Shown: positions 11,641 through 22,735 of the stretch, in pieces
Numbering within the stretch: the stretch's first letter is position 1
Layout: each line of letters starts with the position of its first letter
From: Panax quinquefolius
Taxonomy: Eukaryota > Streptophyta > Magnoliopsida > Apiales > Araliaceae
DNA: 64,000 bases
Assembly: GCA_020205615.1 (NCBI GenBank)
Contig: CM035156.1
Span: forward strand, 14,018,123-14,082,122
Direction of reading: 5' to 3'
Translations under genes and position numbers: made by a program
Notes under the pieces: generated by a model
What the model saw: the letters and a program-made list of their open reading frames with translations, nothing else
Database searches by the model: none
Told to the model about the DNA's origin: nothing

Positions 11641-12240
11641 AAATAGGTTTTGTCTCGGGTTCAAGGTCGATACAAAATTCAATTTCACGCCTGGGGTAGG
11701 CCGGAAGTTCTTCTGGAATACGTCAGAAATTTATTAACAATAGGAATATCGTTTAAAACCGACGTATTTTTATTTAAATCATGACATGAGCTAAGAAAGC
11801 TTGACATCCGCTTTTCAATAAACGAATAGCTTTATGGCTTGAGATGACCGTGATTGATTTTAATGGTTTGGTCGTTTGAATTCGCATAATAGGTTGATTA
11901 GGAATATGAAAGCTAACAACCTTACGAAAACAATCAATTTTGCATGATAAGTAGTTAACCAATCAATCCACAGAATCACGTCAAATGCAAGTATTTTTAA
12001 TGAAATAAGATCGACAGTAATGTGAGGGTACCGATTTGAACCAAACAAGACTTATAAACAATTGGATGTAATGAAGGTTTCTCCCAAACTGAGTTTCCAC
12101 AGATAAGTCAAAGTCTAATTTCTCCTGAGTCAAATTTAATCGATGAGCGCAAGTAGGAGAAATAAAAGAATGGGTAGAACCCAGATCAAAATAAAGTATA
12201 GACTTCATTAGAGTTTATGATAAGCTTACCCGTGATGACC
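11641..12240 (-). pseudogene. Aspartic protease of element N with an altered active site
   Basis: The minus strand reads YFDLGSTHSFISPTCAHRL (about 12,130-12,190), the position at which chromovirus proteases carry D-S/T-G followed by THSF. The catalytic triad here reads D-L-G, so the residue between Asp and Gly is non-standard in addition to the downstream frameshifts. The remainder (about 11,774-12,048) is split over overlapping frames that include ILAFDVILWIDWL and, after a shift, MVNYLSCKIDC, matching the usual GMDWL/I-DC ending of the domain. Non-functional. Confidence 0.8.
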
Positions 12241-12299
12241 TCATTCTGGATTCCTTGCTCTTTGGGAGGTCACAACAAATGCTCTCCTCAGACTACCTA

Positions 12300-13590
12300 G
12301 GTTTTGAATTTTTTTGGGATGGCCTTTGGTGCCTCTATCCTAGCTGAATTTGTCTTCGATAAACGCACAAAATCGAGCTAAGTGACCTTCTCTTCCACAA
12401 TTATAACATGCTTTGACTCGCATGACGCAGCAGCTTGAACTGATGTGTCCCTCTCCTCCGCATTTGAAGCATATGATAGGTGGTCTTTCTCCTTCCTTAA
12501 CAATGGGTGCCGGTCTTGACGCCTTTCCACCATTGTTGAATCTCCGCTTTCTTAAAATGTCCATTCTTATTGTTTTGTACTGATTACCACCGAAGTGGTT
12601 ACCATATCCGCCCGTTGATTCCTCTCACGCTTGTTGTCACCGCTTGATGACTACTCATTTGGTATTATAATTTTGCTTACCGCTTCTCTCTTTTAGTTGT
12701 GTTGACTCATTATCGTGTTCCACTAATCGAGCCCTATTTACAACATCCGAATACAAACACGCTTTATGAGAAATAAGATGTTGACGTATCCCGCTTCAAA
12801 CCTCTTAAAACATTCGCCATTCTTTCTTCATTATCCACCAGTGGGGCCGAAACGTGATAACTCCGCAAATTTTGCCTCGTATTGCGACACGGTCGCCATA
12901 TTTTTGTTCGAACTTGATAAATTCTACCTCCTTCATGTGGCGAATACTTTCGTGAAAGTATTTGTCGTTGAACAACTCTGGAACTTCTCCCAAGATATCT
13001 TGATCAAGACCGAGTTGAGTACGCTTTTACCGATTCCCACCAAGAATCCGCCTCCGCGCAACATAAAAGCGCGCAAAAGGAACCTTTTGCTCCTCGGAGC
13101 ATCCCAAGACATCAAATATCTTGGTAATCATTTATCCATGCTTCCGCCGTAAGTGGTTTTGCTCTCCTTAAACTCCGGTGGTCCCAGCTCCTTGAATTGT
13201 TTAGCGGTGACCGCTTCGAGAGTTTTCCGTGTTTCCACCTACGTTTTGGATGAGAGTCGCCTCGCTCATTTGTTGCATAAATTGCATAAAGCCTCTGAAC
13301 ATTTGATCATTCATCATTTGGTCGTTTGTTGTTTGCATGAGGATTGACGCCTTCGATGCACATTATCCTCGATTATTGATATGCTGGTGAATCAACGATC
13401 GCTCAAGCGCTCCATTCTTATTCTCAACATTCTCGATGTCATTTTCAGATATCGCCACAAAACAAAAGGTTAATTGACATGTAACAAATTATCCCTATCT
13501 TCCGACCAACCAATAAAATATCACATAAACTTAGGTAGGTCATACTAATGAAGGTATTCCCCGTCTCTCCCTCCTAGTACTATTCTCACA
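12300..13590 (-). pseudogene. gag of element N with two CCHC zinc knuckles, frame-broken
   Basis: Two classical CCHC knuckles are readable on the minus strand at about 12,345-12,460: CFKCGGEGHISSSC and CYNCGREGHLARFC. They bind the element RNA. Upstream fragments at 12,805-13,115 (KEVEFIKFEQ; SWDAPRSKRFL) are remains of the capsid domain in alternating frames. The stretch 13,160-13,590 is the presumed gag start and leader but is too decayed to place an initiator. The presence of two knuckles is directly visible; the rest is inferred from position. Confidence 0.78.
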
Positions 13591-13614
13591 TCTTAGCCAG
13601 GATCATATCCACTA

Positions 13615-13628
13615 AGCTCGATACTAAC
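13615..13628 (-). other. Degenerate primer-binding site of element N
   Basis: The minus strand reads GTTAGTATCGAGC next to the 5' LTR edge. This resembles TGGTATCAGAGC, the initiator-Met tRNA site used by many plant LTR retrotransposons, with several substitutions. It fixes the right-hand LTR as the 5' LTR. Confidence 0.55.
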
Positions 13629-16600
13629 CGTGACGCCTCAAAATTAGGTATACATCACCCATCTTGGGTCGCCACTTACGTGGCATGCGAATTTAAATCT
13701 GACTTAATACATAAATGTGACTTTAAATACAAATATCGCCTACTAGATATTATACAAACTCAAAAAAGAGTCCTCATTACAATTATTATCACACTATTTT
13801 ACGTAATAGTGAGGACTACTAATGCTATCTTCGTGACCATCACTGCTTCCCAGACTCGTCCCAATTTATATTCTCATTTCACGAAGAGAATAAAGTGAAA
13901 GAAGGGTGAGCTCAACTAGCCCAAGAAGAAATATTATGACTAAGATAATGCGAAATAAATTATCAATAGTCTTCAACAATGTTAAACCGATAAAATAAAA
14001 TAGACAACCGGTTTAATCTGCAAATTTGAGACCCAGATTTTATCAATAAAGATTTAAATTTTGTCGAAATAATTTTTTATATTATGGTGTGAATTTAAGA
14101 TAATATTATAGTTGTGGGTAGTATTTATAAATTTTGTAAAGTATGCAGTGGTTATATTATATTCGATTGGTTGGGAATATTCGGTTTAGCGAGGAATATT
14201 CGTCTGACAACTCAAATCATTGGTGGACCCCACAATGTAATTATTGCTTGATTGAGAAAACGACAAAAATATTTTATTAAAATAACGGCGGAAGTTTTAC
14301 TGGTTGATCTTGTTGAACTACTTTCGGTAGTAAAAGAAATGCGATGAATACGTGTGTGGTTGCGTAAGTAGACACCTGCGGTATTGATTATTGATGCCTT
14401 TATGTGAGAAGTCACTCATTTGATTCCATTATTATTAGATTAATAATATGAATTATTATAGCGATAATGACGTTTTGTTTTATTCAGATTATTAACGTAA
14501 TAAAATGAAACATCTTTTATATAAAATAGAATACTTTATTAAAGTTATTCATAAATCGAATATATTATATTTTATTATGCATAGTGTTGCAGATAGTATT
14601 TTTGCATAGTGTTGCATAGTGTTTTGCGTAGTAAAATGTTTTTATATAAATAGAATATATTATATTTTATTTAAAAGATTTTTCTTTAAATATGGACCGT
14701 CGATTAAAGTAAATCAATCTGGACCGCTCATGGATTAGTTCTTATGCATTCCATTTTCCTATAAATAAAGCTCATTCCTTCATTATTTTCTTACGAATTC
14801 ATTGAAACTCTGTAGAGAAATTATAGAGAGAAAGCTATAGAGAAAATTATAGAAAGAAGAAGAGTATTATCGCTACTTCACTACTTACATATTAGGTTCT
14901 TTTACGGTAGAGGTGTTATTCTTTCTTCTTGAAGAGAACTTCATTATTCCATTCATTATTATTACATTGGAATAACTTTGTAAAAGTGGCATACCCTATA
15001 CATAACTTTGTATACTGGCAGTACCCTATACTTGGTGAAATCCTTATGTTATTCCATTGCTTATTATTCATTGGAATAACTTTTGTCATCTATACTTGGT
15101 GACATTCTTCTATTATTACATTGGAACATCACATGCGTGTGTTTTACAGGACTGGTTCCGCTTTTATTATTCTGTTGGAACATCACATGCGTGTGTTTTA
15201 CAGGACTGGTTCCGCCTTTATCATTCTGTTGGAATATCTATCGTGTGTTTTTACACGGGATCTGGTTCCATCTTTATTATTCATTGGAACATCCTGTCCG
15301 GTGTGAATTTCACGACTGGTTCCGTTATTATTATTACATTGGAATAACACATCATCTGAATCTGCATGCGTGGTGATTTCTTTTGTTATTCCATTCTTTA
15401 TTATACCCAGTTGGTTAAAACTTTGACTTCTATACTCCATGAAATTAGTAGAATATCCTTGATATTTGCGTTTCATCCATAGATTTTCATGGAAATATTC
15501 TTCCGATCATTCTTGAATTTTACTCTACGAAAACAATATCATTTTGACAATTTGGGCGTTAATAATTCATGGATTAAATAATTCTTGAACTTGTTTTATT
15601 GAATTATTATGTCATTGTCATCATCCTCATGTTATATTATGTTATCTTTGGCTTACGTGCATAGATGAACTTAGTATGATTATGACCGAGGATCATTCGG
15701 TATAATCATGACTTGATATAAATGATGTGACAAAAGTCCTCGATGGCTTTGTAATGCGATGATGGATAGTTTTTGGTATGATTATGACCGAGGGTGATTC
15801 GGTATAGTTATGACCATTGATAATTTGATGAAAATCCTTGACCGCGTAATACGTGGATGATTAGATGTGGTGGTTTATTTATTAAGCTGAGTCTCAGCGA
15901 TAAAAATTGATGAAAACCTTTTAAAACCTAAAAGATAGTAGACTTTATTCTCTACTTGACTCTTTTAATGGATTGCTTATTCCGCTACAGTTAAACTGGT
16001 TGTCTATTGTATTTTATCAGTTTAACACTGTTGAAGGCTAATGATAATTTATTCTGCATTATCTTAGTCATAATATTTCTTACTGGGCTAGTTGAGCTCA
16101 CCCTTTCTTTCACTGTTCTCTTCATGAAAATGAGAACATAGCCGACGAGCTCGGGGAACGAAGTAATGGTCCGGAGGATAGCATTAGTAGTCCTCACTAT
16201 TCTACGTGAAATAGTGTGATAATAGTTGTAATGAGGACTCCTTTTGAGTTTGTATAATATCTAGTAGATAATATTTGTATTCAAACTCACGCTTTATGTC
16301 GTATTGTACACACGACGCTTATATTAGTAAGTTGTATTTGAATTTATGTACCATGTAAGTGGCGACCCAAGATGGGTGGCGTATACCTAATTTTGGGGGC
16401 GTCCATGCCAAATGTGAATACTGAATCCATTAAAAGAGTCAAGTAGAAAATAAAGTCTACTATCTTTTAGGTTTTAAAAGGTTTTTCATCATCATTATAT
16501 ATTTGAGACTCACTTTTAATAAATATTCCACATCATTGAATCACCCCCGCACTACTACCCAAGGATATTCTTTAGTATCACACGACCACAATTATTCATG

Positions 16601-18562
16601 CACTACGGGCCAAGAATATTTGTGTATTCATTAATGGTCATGATCATGCCAACAATCGTCCCATCAATGCACTACTACCAATTGAGGATTTTTACCACAT
16701 CATTTGTAACATTACTATTAATGATGATTACACCGAATAGTCTCTCGTCATAATCATACCAAGTCCATCTATGCACTACAAAATATGTATGACTTTTAAA
16801 AAAATATAAACATGAGGATGATGACAATGATATAAGAATTCAATAAAACAAGTTCAAGAATTATTTTATCCGTGAATTAAGAACGTCCCAAATTATCAAT
16901 ACGATATCTTTTTTTGTAGAAGAAAATTCAAGAATGATCGTAAGAATATTTTCACGAAAAGATATCGGATGAAACGCAAATATCAAGGATATTCCACTAA
17001 TTTCATGGAGTATAAAGTCAAAGTTTTAACCAAACCGGGTATAATAAAGAATGGAATAACAAAAGAAATCACCACGCATGCGATAGATCGCATGCATAAA
17101 AGTTATTCCAACGTAATAATAAATAACGGAACCGTCGTCGTGAAATTCACAATCGGCTGTGATGTTCCAATGTAATAATAAAGATGGAACTGCATCCTGT
17201 AAAACACATGATAGATATTCCAACAGAATAATAAAGACGGAACTGTGTCCTGTAAAACACACGCATGTGATGTTCCAATGTAATAATAAAGATTTTAACC
17301 AGTCCTGTAAAACACACACGTATGTGATGTTCCAACAGAATAATAAAGATTTTAACCAGTCCTGTTAAACACACACGCATGTGATGTTCCAAATGTAATA
17401 ATAAAGAATGTCACCAAGTATAGGTAAACTGCGTGTACAAAGTTATTCCAATGTAATAATAATAAATGGAATAACAACAGCTCTCTTCATGAATAAGAAA
17501 GAATAACACCCTTACTTTTGGTAGGAGATTGAATCTCGCAGTTAGCAGTAAGTAACAAAATACTCTTCTTCTTTCTCTCTTATTCTTTCTATACTTTTCT
17601 CTCTATATAAACAATGAATTAAGTGAAAATAATGAAGCCCTAGGCCTCTATTTATAGAAGATTTCTAGCTTAGCACCTGCCGTGTGAAAAGGCAAGTGGC
17701 TTGACGACTGGTTTGACGCCTGTAATGTGAAACGACAAGTGGTTCGACGCCTGTAATGTGAAACGACAAGTGGTTCGACGTCTGGTAAAAGTAATTACTA
17801 TTAACGAAGGTAAATACTATTGACGAAGGTAAATACTATTCACAAGGGTAATTACTATCGACGAAGGTAATTACTTATTGACGAAGGTAAATACTATTCA
17901 CAAGGGTAATTACTATATCACGAAGGTAAATACTATTGACGGAAGAGACTCTTAGATGATGATATATAGAGCCCCCATAAAATAATCAAACTTACCACAA
18001 ATCATAACACATATTTAATCTTTCAACAATTATTAATCATTTATAACTTGTCGTCTCAATTATTGATTTAATACTATAACATATTATACGGATGATCTTC
18101 GTGACAATAATTGAATCAATAATATAAGAGATATGATGCGTGAATTCTTTATCGTGATAATAATTGAAAGCATAAATGGTGACTTCTCACGTAAAGATCA
18201 ATAATCAATCTGAGTGTCTACTATGCAACCACGCCAGACATCGCATTTTTTACCACCGGGTAGTTCAACGGCTTTAACGGTAACACCTCCGCCGTTATTT
18301 TTATAAAATATTTTTGTCGCTTTCTCGATCCGACAATAATAATTACATTGTGGGGTCCACCAATGATTGAGCCATTATGCGAATATTCCCTAACAAAAAA
18401 AAATATTCCCCACCAAACGAATATTTTATAACAACTTGCATACTTTGCAAAATTTATAAATATTACCCACAACTATAACATTATATCAAATTTATTCCAT
18501 AATATTTAAAAATAATATTTATAGAAAAATTCATCTTTATTTATAAAAGCTGGGGTCTTACA
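13629..18562 (-). repeat. 5' LTR of element N (right LTR), split by element S
   Basis: Two pieces, 13,629-14,023 and 16,411-18,562, together match the left LTR end to end. The break falls just after a copy of the ACAACCGGTTTAAT segment and resumes at the left-LTR sequence around 6,640. The second piece retains both tandem arrays (about 17,100-17,400 and 17,785-17,945) and the TATA box at 17,648-17,657 (minus). It ends GGGGTCTTACA, followed by the CCTTG duplication. Confidence 0.88.
14024..16405 (+). mobile_element. Element S: inverted solo LTR of a related chromovirus, nested in the LTR of element N
   Basis: About 2.38 kb, starting TGAGACCCAG and ending TTTTGGGGGCGTCCA. This is the same start and end pattern as the LTR of element N but in the opposite orientation, and no internal region is present. 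The flanks TGCAA and TGCCA may be a decayed 5-bp duplication. A TATA box stands at 14,760-14,769. Its upstream section (about 14,440-14,760) differs from that of N and lacks the 20-bp array, so it comes from a sister subfamily. Solo LTRs normally arise by recombination between the two LTRs of one element. The exact left edge is uncertain by a few bases. Confidence 0.83.
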
Positions 18563-18567
18563 CCTTG

Positions 18568-20500
18568 GTAATCCCCGCTGGAGGGACGGAGGAGATTGAG
18601 TTGGTCATCGAAAAGCCGGACAAGACAGTGAGGATTGGTTCAGGTTTACGAGAACCTCTTGAGACAAATCTTATGGAACTCTTACGATGTTATCTTTGAT
18701 ATTTTTGCATAGGAGCCATAAGACATGCACGGAGTTAGCCAAAGGTTCTTTGAGCATAACCGCGAGATAGATCCTTCAAGAAGCCGGTTCGTCAGAGGCG
18801 GATATTTGCTCCAGAGCGTCGAAGATCATCGATGAAGAGGTTGCGAAATTGCTAATATTGACTTCATCTACGAGATTGATTACCCGAATGGATAAAGAAA
18901 TGTAGTGTTGGTGCGAAGCATAATGGAAAGTGGCGGGTTTGCATCGACTACACCGATCTCAACAAAGCTTGTCCGAAGGACTTTTATCCTTTACCCCATA
19001 TCGATCACCATCGATGCCACTTCGAGGTATGCATTACTAAGTTTTATGGATGCTTTTTCGAGTTATCATCAAATATCCATGTGCAAAGAAGACATTCCAA
19101 AGACAGTGTTCATTACACACCGTTCGGTGTATGCATACAAAAAAATGACTTTTGGCCTCATAAATGCTGGAGCTACTTACCAAAGGATGATGAACTTCAT
19201 CTTCGATGGGCAATTTGGGGAGGAACATGGAGGTTTATGTAGATGACATGATCGTGAAGAGTATGCAAATTCGTAAGCATTTGACGACGACACGGAGGAG
19301 TGCTTTCAAACTATTCGTTATCGCTAACTCGAGACTTAACTTGAAATGTACTTTCGGCCTTGTGCCGGAAAGTTTCGGGTTATCTCGTCGATCGAGAGGG
19401 CATCGAGGCCAATCCGGAGAAGATCCAGGCCATCCTTGACATGAAGACTCCTCAGTCATTCAAGGACGTTCAGCGTCTGACTGGTAGGATTGCGGCTTTG
19501 AGGAGGTTTATCGCCAAATCTGCGGAGAGATGCCTTCCTTTCTTTGACACATTGAAGGGACCGAAGAATGCGAAGACGCGTTCCGGACTTGAGTGTGAAG
19601 ACGCTTTCAAGGTATAAAGACGTATCTCGTCTTGGCTCCTTTATTGGTAAAGCCCACCCAAAGAGACTTTTTATATTTGTACCTGCATGCGCAAGTTCCT
19701 TAGCAGCTTGGAGCGGTGTTGGTTCGGGAGATCGATGGAAGAAGCGGCGTCAGATCTATTATGTCGACCCACGCCCCACGAGATGTCAAACCGGTATCCA
19801 AATATTGAGAAATTTGCCTTTGCTTTAATAATTGCCCGGTGAAAGCTTCGCAATATTTTCAAGGTCGACTCTCGGTCGCCTATACTGGATCGACCATTGA
19901 AGAAGGTCTTTGAAGCAAGCAGAGGTCTCGAAAGGACTAGCGGCGTGGACTATGGAGTTATCCCAATTTTTATCGAGTATCACCCCGAATCGCCATTAAA
20001 GGTCAAGCCTCGTTGACTTTATGGTAGAATGCTTCGCTCAAAGCGAGATCTTGAGTTATTCTGGGTCAAATCTTCCGATCGGCGCGGTGGTCGTTCTTCA
20101 CCAGGTCGAAAGCGTGGACGTTGTATGCAGATGGATCCTCTACGATGATATTAGTGGGCGGAGGAATTATTTTAATAAGTCCGTAAGGATTCAAAGTCCA
20201 AAGAGCCGTCGATTCGGGTTTAAAGCAACGAACAATGAAGTCGAGTACGGTTGCGGTGTTAAGCGAAGTGTCCGATTGGCAAAAGAGTCTCAAGTCCAAC
20301 GATTTGATTATCTATAGTGATTCTCGGTTGGTCGTTAAACAATTGTCGGAGATTATGAAGCTCGTGGAACCCGAATGATCAAATATCCGGCGGAATTAAG
20401 AGACCAACTTCAATTTTTAACTTCAGTATGAGTTTCGAGTATAGGCGTAATGACAATTCAACTGCCGATGCATTGTCAAAGCTGGCCACTACAGATGCAG
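18568..20500 (+). pseudogene. Reverse transcriptase, RNase H and second RNase H-like domain of element A, frame-broken
   Basis: The protease-RT connector resumes directly after the element N duplication (EEIELVIEKPDKTVRIGSG, about 18,585-18,650). RT motifs follow: VCIDYTDLNKACPKDFYPLP (about 18,938-18,997), MTFGLINAGATYQRMMNF (about 19,146-19,200) and the catalytic YVDD at 19,236-19,247. A first RNase H lies at about 19,640-19,900. A second one starts near 20,120 and includes IYSDSRLVVKQLSEI (about 20,310-20,355) and ADALSKLATTDADV (about 20,465-20,510). A duplicated RNase H is a known hallmark of the Tat lineage. Stops and frameshifts occur roughly every 100-300 bp. Confidence 0.87.
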
Positions 20501-20589
20501 ATGTTTTTCACGGATCGGTATATTTGGAAATTTTGCAGCAGCCAAGTGTTAAGCACGAAGCAGTGATGTGTATCGAGCGAACGAACTGT

Positions 20590-21809
20590 TAGATGACCCC
20601 CTACATTGAGTATTTGGCAGATGGCGTCCTTCCTTCGGATCAAATGCTGGCAAAGAAGATTAAATACAAGAGTACTAATTTTAGTCTTATTGATGGGGAT
20701 CTCTATCGATTGGCATTTTCCTCACCATTGTTGAAATGTTTGGCTCCGTCCGAAGCCAAGTATGCTCTTCGGGAGGTTCATGAAGGAATTTGCGGTGATC
20801 ATATGGCTGCCAAGTCTTTGGCTCATAAAGTACTTCGACAAGGATACTATTGGCCTACAATTTTCAAAGAAGCTACAGAGTATGTCAAGAAATGCGAAAA
20901 ATGTCAGCTCAATAGTCCGGTCCCACATCAGCCACCGGAAGAGTTATACTCGATTTTATCTCCTATACCCTTCGCTGTCTGGGGGGTGGATATATTGGGA
21001 CCGTTACCTAAAGCTAAAGGTCAGGTTAGCTTCGTCATAGTTGCTATTGATTATATGACTAAGTGGGTAGAGGCAAAACCATTTCTACCAATAACTTAAC
21101 AGAGTGTCTCAAAGTTTATAAAGGAGTCTGTGGTGTTTCGCCGGGATCCCTAAGGTATTGATATCGGACAACGGACGCCAGTTCGTGGGTTCGAAATTTG
21201 AAGAATTTTTGAATGATTTGGGGATTCAGCACAAGAAGACTTCTGTGGCTCATCCACAATCGAATGGACAAGTCGAAGTGACCAACAGGACGCTGTTAAA
21301 CGGAATCAAGCGTAGATTGGATGAAGCTAAGGGAAGATGGCGGAAGAATTCTTCGAGTGTCTTTGTGGGCATACCGAACTACACCAAGGACTACTACGGA
21401 TTCGCCCGATCCGATTGGCCTATGGCATCGATGCTTAGTCCCGGTCCGAATCGGATCTCCAAGTCTTCGGGTAACTCAATTTAAAGAAATTTACAACGAC
21501 GAAGGACTGAAAGTTAACCTGGACCTGCTAGACGAAGTCAGAGAGGAAGCTTTAATCAAATTGGCTGCTTATCAACGAAGGGTGGCCAAGCATTATAACA
21601 AAGGAGTCAAACTTAGATTCGTGGGAGACTTCGTTCTTAGAAGCCAAGCTTCTACGCCACAAAACACAGGAAAGCTAATGTCGAATTGGGAAGGGCCATA
21701 TGAGGTGATTGAAGTACCAAAGCCAGGTACTTATCGGTTAAAGGCACTCGATGGTTCCGAGATCAAGAATACTTGGCATGCTGGCAGGCTTCGGAAATAT
21801 TTTCAATAA
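20590..21809 (+). pseudogene. Integrase of element A, nearly continuous but frame-broken
   Basis: The first half is open at 20,593-21,099 and shows the zinc-binding HHCC domain (HEGICGDHMAAKSLAH, then CEKCQ) and the first catalytic Asp in WGVDILGPLPKAKGQ (about 20,980-21,020). After a stop at 21,099 the core continues with ISDNGRQFVGSKF (second Asp, about 21,160-21,200) and HPQSNGQVEVTNRT (Glu, about 21,250-21,290). A frameshift near 21,340 leads to the C-terminal segment GPYEVIEVPKPGTYRLKALD and the end NTWHAGRLRKYFQ, stop at 21,807-21,809. The DDE triad is intact, but the polypeptide is split in three. Confidence 0.9.
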
Positions 21810-21883
21810 AGATTAAGTCAGTTTACCGGAAGTCTGTACACGATTGTTTGTTATTAATAAAAGGTCACTTTTTCATAAATAAT

Positions 21884-22345
21884 CACTGGTCCTATTTGTC
21901 CGAAGGTCACTATGGTGTAAGGAGGTATGGTAGGACTCGCTGGCCATTCGATGGTAGCCCCAGGTCCTTTTGATCCTATATTGATCTTATCAGGGTGGTA
22001 AGTCAATGGTCACCGGTCCTATTTGTCCCGAAGGTCACTATGGTGTAAGGAGGTATGGTAGGACTCGCTGGCCATTCGATGGTAGCCCCAGGTCCTTTTG
22101 ATCCTATATTGATCTTATCAGGGTGGTAAGTCAATGGTCACTGGTCCTATTTGTCCGAAGGTCACTATGGTGTAAGGAGGTATGGTAGGACTCGCTGGCC
22201 ATTCGATGGTAGCCCCAGGTCCTTTTGATCCTATATTGATCTTATCAGGGTGGTAAGTCAATGGTCACTATTGATCCTTATATCTTGGTCCTTATATACT
22301 TGTTCTACCCCGAGTGGTAAGCAAGATTCTAATGATGTAAGGAGG
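21884..22345 (+). repeat. Three tandem copies of a 127-bp unit after the integrase of element A
   Basis: Units begin with CACTGGTCCTATTTGTCC or CACCGGTCCTATTTGTCC at 21,884, 22,011 and 22,139 and are nearly identical; a degenerate fourth starts at 22,266. Each holds GTAAGGAGGTATGGTAGGAC and CATTCGATGGTAGCCCC. Element B has a more diverged array in the same place. The remaining 390 bp up to 22,735 show no gene. Confidence 0.93.
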
Positions 22346-22735
22346 ATCAGGCAAATTTGCTTCACATATGACTGATCTCACTCTTCGGTACCGATGGGTA
22401 CACATTACTTTATTTTGTTTAATTGATTGAGTTCAGTTCATTCAGTTCAGATAAGTTGAATCCTGTCCGTAAAATTCAATTCACTTCATTGCATAAGTTA
22501 ACTGTTATATGCCATATCTAATTCATTAGTTGGGTTCAGCTTATTGATACTAAATTATTGACAAGAAACTGATCAAAACAGAAGTCATAATCAAGACAGT
22601 TAAAGATTTATCAATAATATAAAACGCTCATTCATTTAAGTCAATCATAAATTAATTACATGAACATAAAAAGCTTAAAGTAGTTAAATTATTACATAGA
22701 ATAAAAACAGGGCAGACATTCAGGCACCGCCTTCA

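Larger units (their letters stand above)
6240..18562 (-). mobile_element. Element N: Tekay-like chromovirus LTR retrotransposon nested in element A
   Basis: A complete minus-strand Ty3/gypsy element about 12.3 kb long, including the solo LTR inside it. It is flanked by a perfect CCTTG duplication (6,235-6,239 and 18,563-18,567). Read on the minus strand, LTRs start TGTAAGACCCC and end near GGGGGCATCACA. The PBS resembles TGGTATCAGAGC (initiator Met tRNA type), and the coding order is gag, protease, RT, RNase H, integrase, chromodomain, PPT. The 2.55-kb LTRs, integrase phrases such as WKWEHITMDFVTGLP, and the C-terminal chromodomain place it among chromoviruses of the Tekay/Del type. All coding parts are frame-broken. 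Its insertion disrupted the pol region of element A and is therefore younger than A. Confidence 0.92.

Noticed and set aside
15057..15376. Overlapping plus-strand frames with repeated TGLV/MRVFY units
   Set aside because: The same tandem array in the solo LTR S read in the other orientation.
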